Shown here in pieces: positions 7,231-10,564 of a DNA stretch of 10,564 nucleotides. Where the stretch lies: the NCBI GenBank assembly GCA_964250215.1, contig CAXUEX010000101.1:1-10564 (forward strand). The letters are read 5' to 3'. The notes beneath the pieces were generated by a model, which was not told the DNA's origin, did not search any database, and was given only the letters and a program-made list of their open reading frames with translations. The position numbers were made by a program, and so were the translations under genes. The stretch is from DAIDJM01 sp964250215. Lineage in GTDB: Bacteria; Pseudomonadota; Alphaproteobacteria; Acetobacterales; Acetobacteraceae. Each line of letters opens with the position of its first letter. The stretch's first letter is position 1.

Positions 7231-7260
7231 CATATAGAAGCGGGCCGCCACGCTCTGCAA
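7231..7260 (-). promoter_or_regulatory. Candidate promoter of tRNA-Ala
   Basis: On the minus strand TTGCAG (7255-7260) and TATATG (7231-7236) are separated by 18 bases and would start transcription about 7-8 bases before the tRNA. The region after the -10 is purely G/C (CCCGCTCCCGCGCC), as is common in stringently controlled stable-RNA promoters. Each box matches its consensus only partly, but the -35 keeps the TTG favoured in alphaproteobacteria, and the spacing and position are right. It fits in the 45-base gap behind the enoyl-CoA hydratase stop. Confidence 0.45.
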
Positions 7261-7261
7261 G

Positions 7262-8041
7262 CTAGCGGTGCCGCCATGCAGGCGGGCGTTTCTCGATAAA
7301 GGCCGCCATGCCCTCCTTCTGGTCCGCGGTCGCGAACAGCGCGTGGAACAGCCGGCGCTCCGCCCGTATGCCTTCGGCCAGCGGCAGCTCGAACGCGCGG
7401 TTCACTGCTTCCTTCACCGCCCGCGCCGCCGAGCGCGACATGCCGGCGATGGTGGCCGCCACGGCCATGGCCTCCGGCATCAGCCGCTCGGCCGGCACCA
7501 CGCGGGATACCAGGCCCACGCGGTCGGCCTCGGCCGCATCGATGGTGCGGCCGGTGAGGCACAGCTCCATCGCGCGCGCCTTGCCGACGGCGCGCGCCAG
7601 GCGCTGCGAGCCGCCCATGCCGGGCATCACGCCCAGCTTGATTTCCGGCTGGCCGAATTTTGCCGTGTCGGCCGCGATCAGCACATCGGCCATCATGGCC
7701 AGCTCGCAGCCGCCGCCCAGCGCGTGCCCGGCAACCGCCGCCACAATCGGCGTGCGCACGCGCCCCACCGCGTCCCAGCCGCCGAACCAGTCGGCTTCCG
7801 CCATGTCGGCCGCACTCTGCGGCGCCATTTCCTTGATATCCGCGCCAGCCGCGAAAGCTCGATCGGACCCGGCGAGCACGATGCAGCCGATGGCCGGATC
7901 GGCATCGAACGCGGCCAGCGCCGCGGTGAGTTCCCGCATCACCTGCAGATTGAGCGCATTGAGCGCCTGCGGCCGGTTGAGCGTGACAACGCCAACCCGG
8001 CCGTCGGTTCTCAGCAGCAGCGTTTCCGGAACGGTGTCCAT
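7262..8041 (-). CDS. Enoyl-CoA hydratase/isomerase (crotonase family)
   Basis: The product (259 residues, the usual length of a single-domain crotonase) is predicted to hydrate trans-2-enoyl-CoA to 3-hydroxyacyl-CoA in fatty-acid or related acyl-CoA breakdown. Motifs: TLNRPQALNAL at 20-30; the oxyanion-hole segment RAFAAGADIKEM at 61-72; HALGGGCELAMMADV at 106-120 with catalytic Glu113; and FGQPEIKLGVMPGMGGSQRL at 129-148 with catalytic Glu133. The 20-residue spacing of the two glutamates matches authentic hydratases, so hydratase activity is more likely than a glutamate-lacking variant. The exact substrate is open. The start is the ATG at 8039-8041, preceded by GGAAGAG four to six bases upstream; a start further upstream would add a Cys/His-rich non-homologous stretch. 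It follows the hydrolase gene on the same strand by 85 bases and precedes tRNA-Ala. Confidence 0.95.
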   Translation of the reverse strand: MDTVPETLLLRTDGRVGVVTLNRPQALNALNLQVMRELTAALAAFDADPAIGCIVLAGSDRAFAAGADIKEMAPQSAADMAEADWFGGWDAVGRVRTPIVAAVAGHALGGGCELAMMADVLIAADTAKFGQPEIKLGVMPGMGGSQRLARAVGKARAMELCLTGRTIDAAEADRVGLVSRVVPAERLMPEAMAVAATIAGMSRSAARAVKEAVNRAFELPLAEGIRAERRLFHALFATADQKEGMAAFIEKRPPAWRHR

Positions 8042-8114
8042 TACTCTTCCACAATAACTATGGAAGCACCCCGAGTTGCCGGCGTGCAGTTCCACCCGCC
8101 AGCATCTGCAAACC

Positions 8115-8128
8115 AGCAACTAGCAACT
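8115..8128. repeat. 7-bp tandem repeat overlapping a stop codon
   Basis: AGCAACT occurs twice in direct succession (8115-8121, 8122-8128), with a degenerate third copy (AAACC-AGC) just before. It overlaps the TAG stop of the hydrolase gene (8127-8129), so slippage here has probably duplicated a CTAGTTG unit just past the stop. It has no evident function. Confidence 0.5.
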
Positions 8129-8951
8129 AGTTATAAGGCTTCAGTTCGAACAGCCTGTCGAGGTAGTGCTTCATGCGGTTGTTCACGATCACGTGGCTCA
8201 GCGTGGTGTGGCCGCCGCAATCCTCCAGCGGCTCCATCTGCGTGCCGGGAACGTTGCGCAGCCGCTCGGCAAGCCACGCGTCGCGCTTGTGCTGCGGCGA
8301 ATAGACAACCAGCAGGGAAGGGCGGGGGTGCATGGCGCGGTAAGGCGGCACCAGATCGATGGCCAGCGGCTTCGCCTTGGCATAAAGCCGCGCGAGCTGC
8401 GGGTATTTGCTCATGGGCGCGCCGGGATCGTCGTTCAGATCCAGCGTGGTGGGCGGGCTGAACAGCAACGCGCCGCTTGCCTTCATTTCCATGGCGTAGC
8501 GCAGCGCCGGATAGCCGCCGGCCGAGGCGCCGAAGCAGAAAATCTCCTCGCCGCCGAGTTCGTGGGCGATGCGCAGCAAGCCTTCGCTCACCGCTTCGAT
8601 GGAAGTGCCGATGCCCTCGATGCCGGTGAGGCAGAAGCGTCGTTCGGGGTCGCGCACCGCAATCACATGCAGATCGGGATATTCCTGCAACGCCTCGGGC
8701 TGGCGGATATTGGCGATGTTGCCGTTGAAGCAGATCACCACGCGCTTGCAAGCGGTGCCGGCGCCCGCGGGTGCCACGATCAGCGTATGCTTTTCCGGGT
8801 CCGCGGCCGAGCCGTTGCGGCCGGCGGCGGAATCCAGCACCCGCCTCGCCACGGCCTCGCCGTCCCGCAGGCGTTCTCCCCAGGGTGGGCCTTCGGGAGC
8901 TTCTTCCGAAGCCGAATTTTCGCCCGTCGCCGCTATGCTGCCGGCCGACAC
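8127..8951 (-). CDS. Alpha/beta-hydrolase-like protein of unknown substrate
   Basis: The 274-residue protein (GTG start) has the order of an alpha/beta hydrolase: an early strand KRVVICFNGN (near 69-78), a nucleophile elbow GASAGGYPALRY (near 141-152) with candidate nucleophile Ser143, a late strand LLVVYSPQHKRDAW with candidate acid Asp224, and CGGHTTLSHV with candidate base His248. The central region FCLTGIEGIGTSIEAV and the proline-containing segment LLFSPPTTLDLNDD do not let me name a family; esterase, thioesterase or a role in envelope-glycan modification are all possible. No signal peptide is seen, so it is probably cytosolic. I prefer the GTG at 8949-8951, because AGGGAG lies seven bases upstream and homology-like sequence starts after it; an ATG at 9024-9026 would add 25 Arg-rich residues and lacks a Shine-Dalgarno. 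It may share a transcript with the enoyl-CoA hydratase 85 bases downstream. Confidence 0.8.
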   Translation of the reverse strand: MSAGSIAATGENSASEEAPEGPPWGERLRDGEAVARRVLDSAAGRNGSAADPEKHTLIVAPAGAGTACKRVVICFNGNIANIRQPEALQEYPDLHVIAVRDPERRFCLTGIEGIGTSIEAVSEGLLRIAHELGGEEIFCFGASAGGYPALRYAMEMKASGALLFSPPTTLDLNDDPGAPMSKYPQLARLYAKAKPLAIDLVPPYRAMHPRPSLLVVYSPQHKRDAWLAERLRNVPGTQMEPLEDCGGHTTLSHVIVNNRMKHYLDRLFELKPYN

Positions 8952-8958
8952 TCTCGCT

Positions 8959-8964
8959 CTCCCT
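8959..8964 (-). promoter_or_regulatory. Shine-Dalgarno selecting the GTG start of the hydrolase
   Basis: On the minus strand AGGGAG stands seven bases before the GTG at 8949-8951. The competing upstream ATG at 9024-9026 has no comparable purine-rich site, which is why the shorter protein is annotated. Confidence 0.55.
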
Positions 8965-9062
8965 AACCGATGCCGGGCGTTGTCCGGCGGGCGCCCCCTA
9001 CGCGATGGCGCCAATACGGCCTGCATACAGCTTGGCCGCTACTGCTGAAAGCTTGTCTCAAA

Positions 9063-9092
9063 TAAGGGTTGCCCGAGTAAGGGTTGCCCGAG
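9063..9092. repeat. Perfect 15-bp tandem repeat upstream of the hydrolase gene
   Basis: TAAGGGTTGCCCGAG occurs twice without a gap (9063-9077 and 9078-9092). Each copy contains the small palindrome GGG-N3-CCC. The repeat is about 110-140 bases upstream of the hydrolase start and downstream of the secreted-protein gene, both on the minus strand. It could be a pair of regulator-binding half sites or just a replication-slippage duplication. Confidence 0.85.
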
Positions 9093-9099
9093 CTTTAAT

Positions 9100-9143
9100 C
9101 CGGCCGCGGCCGGCTTCCGGCGCCGCACAGATGGCGGCGCCGG
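9100..9143 (-). terminator. Candidate terminator region of the secreted-protein gene
   Basis: Two G/C-rich dyads follow the TAA at 9171-9173 on the minus strand. The first (9117-9143) is a perfect 10-bp stem, CCGGCGCCGC with GCGGCGCCGG, around the 7-base loop ACAGATG. The second (9100-9113) is the 14-bp palindrome CCGGCCGCGGCCGG. No T run follows directly, so these are strong hairpins consistent with, but not proof of, termination or 3'-end stabilisation. Confidence 0.5.
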
Positions 9144-9170
9144 TGTATGCCTGCGTTACGTCGGAGCCAG

Positions 9171-9749
9171 TTACTTCAGGCCCTGGGCGTAGCCCTGAAT
9201 GTTCATCAGCAGCGTGTTGCTCGAGTCGTTCACCGTCGCGCTGAACGTGCCGGTGGCCTGGCCGTTCACATACTTGCCGGTGCCGGACGAGATGTAGATC
9301 GGCGCGCTGATGCCGAACGGACCCGTCTTGGCGGTACCGATGCGGCAGCCGAGGCCGGTGAACGGCAGCGTGATCGTGCCCGGCTTCAGCGTGAGCACCA
9401 CCACGCCGGTGGTGCCGAAGCATTCGCCGCCGCTGCCGTTGTTGATCGCCGTGCTGTCATCGGCGCTGACTTCCACCGTGAAGGTGCCCGGATAGGACAC
9501 GTTCTTCACTTCAAGGCTTTGGAACGTCGTCGTGCCCGAGCCCGTGACGCAGCTGCACACGTCGCCCGTGTTGCAGGGGATGTCGGGACACGGATTAGCG
9601 TGCTCCACAATGCCGGTTCCGGCGGAGACGCCGAAATAGATGCGGCCGGTGGGTGCCGCGCTCGCATCGGTGAGCATCAGGCCCATGCCGAGCATGGAGC
9701 CGGCGCCGAGTGCCAGCTTCGTCCAGGAAACAAACCGGGTAACCATCAT
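9171..9749 (-). CDS. Secreted or periplasmic six-cysteine protein, unknown function
   Basis: The 192-residue precursor begins with a Sec-type signal peptide: short basic N-region (MMVTRF...K), hydrophobic core around 12-26 and cleavage most likely after ASA at 29-31, before APTGRIYF. There is no lipobox cysteine. The mature part is Gly/Thr/Ser-rich with alternating beta-strand patterns. It contains six cysteines: Cys54, 59, 65 and 67 clustered in NPCPDIPCNTGDVCSC, plus Cys110 and Cys135, probably disulfide-bonded outside the cytosol. The stretch SSGTGKYVNGQATGTFSATV (154-173) resembles motifs in lipocalin-like beta-barrel proteins such as allene-oxide-cyclase-like families, but that is a weak resemblance. 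The start is the first of two adjacent ATGs (9747-9749), eight bases after GGAGG; the second ATG is less well spaced. A separate promoter lies upstream, so it is probably monocistronic. Confidence 0.85.
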   Translation of the reverse strand: MMVTRFVSWTKLALGAGSMLGMGLMLTDASAAPTGRIYFGVSAGTGIVEHANPCPDIPCNTGDVCSCVTGSGTTTFQSLEVKNVSYPGTFTVEVSADDSTAINNGSGGECFGTTGVVVLTLKPGTITLPFTGLGCRIGTAKTGPFGISAPIYISSGTGKYVNGQATGTFSATVNDSSNTLLMNIQGYAQGLK

Positions 9750-9757
9750 TGTCAAAA

Positions 9758-9773
9758 CCTCCGGAAAAAAATT
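9758..9773 (-). promoter_or_regulatory. Strong ribosome binding site with upstream U-rich tract
   Basis: On the minus strand AATTTTTTTCC leads directly into GGAGG (9758-9762), eight bases before the ATG at 9749. A near-perfect Shine-Dalgarno behind a U-rich enhancer-like tract suggests efficient translation of the secreted protein, and it fixes the first of the two adjacent ATGs as the start. Confidence 0.65.
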
Positions 9774-9879
9774 GCCGCGCCGCCCGTGTGCTCGCGGCCT
9801 CTGATCGTGCCTGAGATGAAAAGGCGACGGCCGAAACCGCCCGCTCGCAACCCAAATTTGCCCACGAAGCACCGTTGCG

Positions 9880-9909
9880 CTTATGGTCGGCCGACCGGGC
9901 CAGTGTCAA
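9880..9909 (-). promoter_or_regulatory. Sigma70-type promoter of the secreted six-cysteine protein
   Basis: On the minus strand a perfect TTGACA (9904-9909) is followed after 18 bases by CATAAG (9880-9885), which matches the -10 consensus at four of six positions. Transcription would begin near 9873, giving an untranslated leader of about 120 bases before the ATG at 9749. This is the best-matching promoter I could read in the window. Confidence 0.6.
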
Positions 9910-9950
9910 GCACGAAAACGCAGGTTTTCCGCGGCTCGAATGCGATTCGT

Positions 9951-9993
9951 CCGGCTTTTTTGCCGGCGCGCAAGAACCGCCTTTTTCGCCGGC
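9951..9993. terminator. Hairpin region downstream of modC
   Basis: Just past the modC stop (9998-10000, minus strand) there are two dyads: CCGGC-TTTTTT-GCCGG (9951-9966) and GCCGGCG/CGCCGGC (9962-9968 with 9987-9993, 18-base loop). They share sequence and would compete. On the minus strand the homopolymer runs are A, not T, so a classical factor-independent terminator for modC is not clearly present. The position nonetheless suggests a transcript end. Confidence 0.3.
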
Positions 9994-9997
9994 GGGT

Positions 9998-10564
9998 TCA
10001 CGCGATTTCCACGCCTACCGATTTGATCAGCGCCAGCAACGCCACCCCCGGCCGCAGCTCCAGCCGCCGCGCGGCATCGCCGGTGATCCGCGCCAGCAGC
10101 CGGCCAGGTCCGCAGGCCAGTTCCACGATCTCCGCGGAACCTTGCGCATCCTCCACCAGCTTCATCACGGTCGCGGGCAAGATGTTGTTCACGCTCGTTT
10201 CCGCCGGCGTTTCGCGGGCCAGGATGATCTCCCGCGCCGGCACACTCAGCCGCACCGCGGTACCCAGCGGGTGCGGCAGCAAGGGCACCAGGATGTCGGG
10301 GCCGTCGCAAGCGATCCGGGTCAGGCCACGGATCGGCAGGTGCTCCGCCACCCGGCCCAGCAGCACGCCGCCGGCATCGTTCCGCCGTGCCCAGGCCATA
10401 TCGGCCCGGCCGGCAAGCTCGGGCAGCGGGCCCGACGCCGCCACCCGGCCGGCTTCGATCACCACCACGTGATCCGCGAGCCGGACGAGTTCGTCGCGCG
10501 CGTGCGTCACGTATAGGATAGGCAGGTCGCACCGGTCGGCGAGCTGCCGCAGGTAGGGCAGGAT
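9998..10564 (-). CDS. modC: Molybdate ABC transporter ATP-binding protein, C-terminal half
   Basis: The frame is open from the right edge to the TGA at 9998-10000 and encodes the last 188 residues; the Walker A, signature and Walker B motifs lie beyond the window. The visible start, LPILYVTHARDEL, is the end of the nucleotide-binding domain with the H-loop His at residue 21, followed by RLADHVVVIEAGRVAASG as in ModC. After a linker, about 124-188 form a molybdate-binding TOBE (Mop-like) domain, beginning SVNNILPATV and ending LLALIKSVGVEIA. ModC hydrolyses ATP at the inner membrane to drive molybdate import through ModB with the binding protein ModA; modA and modB would be expected upstream, to the right of this window. 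Another molybdate/tungstate-type importer ATPase is the main alternative. It is probably the last gene of its operon. Confidence 0.9.
   Translation of the reverse strand: MLPYLRQLADRCDLPILYVTHARDELVRLADHVVVIEAGRVAASGPLPELAGRADMAWARRNDAGGVLLGRVAEHLPIRGLTRIACDGPDILVPLLPHPLGTAVRLSVPAREIILARETPAETSVNNILPATVMKLVEDAQGSAEIVELACGPGRLLARITGDAARRLELRPGVALLALIKSVGVEIA

Noticed and set aside
7141..7260. tRNA-Ala as an island attachment site
   Set aside because: Both flanks carry ordinary chromosomal genes and no repeat of the tRNA 3' end was seen within the window.
6816..8054. Minus-strand open frame spanning the enoyl-CoA hydratase, tRNA-Ala and RAM genes
   Set aside because: It reads straight through a tRNA in a shifted frame of two clear genes; the composition is Gly/Arg/Ala-rich.
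9750..9872. 41-codon N-terminal extension of the secreted protein
   Set aside because: It would bury the signal peptide; the internal ATG has GGAGG at ideal spacing and a promoter upstream whose start site falls at about 9873.
1..10564. Search for CRISPR arrays, insertion sequences, toxin-antitoxin pairs, phage modules or defence genes
   Set aside because: No spaced direct repeats, transposase motifs, terminal inverted repeats or recognisable defence domains were seen; tRNA-Ala shows no adjacent integrase or duplicated 3' end that would mark an integrated island.

Overview
The window is GC-rich throughout (by eye about two thirds G+C) and tightly packed with ordinary chromosomal genes. Gene content points to an alphaproteobacterium, most plausibly Rhodospirillales/Acetobacteraceae. 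The clues are a glutamine-dependent NAD+ synthetase, a single-chain SdaA serine dehydratase, a stand-alone Lrp/AsnC ligand-binding (RAM) protein, a receiver-only response regulator, an AsmA-family envelope protein and a ModC-type ABC ATPase. An A/T-rich hairpin between two convergent genes fits my memory of acetic-acid-bacterial genomes. The taxon is an inference; there is no rRNA or other taxonomic marker here.

Layout. Bases 2-250 (+) hold the C-terminus of a charged, helical protein I do not recognise. It converges on, and overlaps by 35 bp, a two-gene minus-strand operon: nadE (599-2260) followed by a 128-residue conserved-looking unknown (216-602), joined by an ATGA stop/start overlap. 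A 115-bp divergent spacer leads to a plus-strand AsmA-family gene (2376-4796). After a 183-bp gap comes sdaA (4980-6353), also on the plus strand. A perfect hairpin at 6371-6388 separates sdaA from the minus-strand block. Reading that block in the direction of transcription from 9749: a secreted six-cysteine protein (9171-9749) with a good sigma70-type promoter and a long 5' leader; an alpha/beta-hydrolase-like protein (8127-8951); an enoyl-CoA hydratase/isomerase (7262-8041); tRNA-Ala(GGC) (7141-7216); a RAM-domain protein (6860-7117) beginning only 23 bases after the tRNA CCA end; and a receiver-only response regulator (6411-6758). The right edge (9998-10564, minus) carries the C-terminal half of ModC, the molybdate importer ATPase.

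How the genes relate. This is mostly a set of independent housekeeping units: NAD biosynthesis, serine catabolism to pyruvate, acyl-CoA metabolism, molybdate uptake and envelope maintenance, with small regulators between them. I see no phage module, transposase, CRISPR array, toxin-antitoxin pair or defence system, and no clear evidence of an undescribed multi-gene system. The points most worth a second look are the tRNA-Ala/RAM arrangement, the secreted cysteine-rich protein with its leader, a perfect 15-bp tandem repeat upstream of the hydrolase, and two uncharacterised proteins (the hydrolase and the nadE-linked protein).
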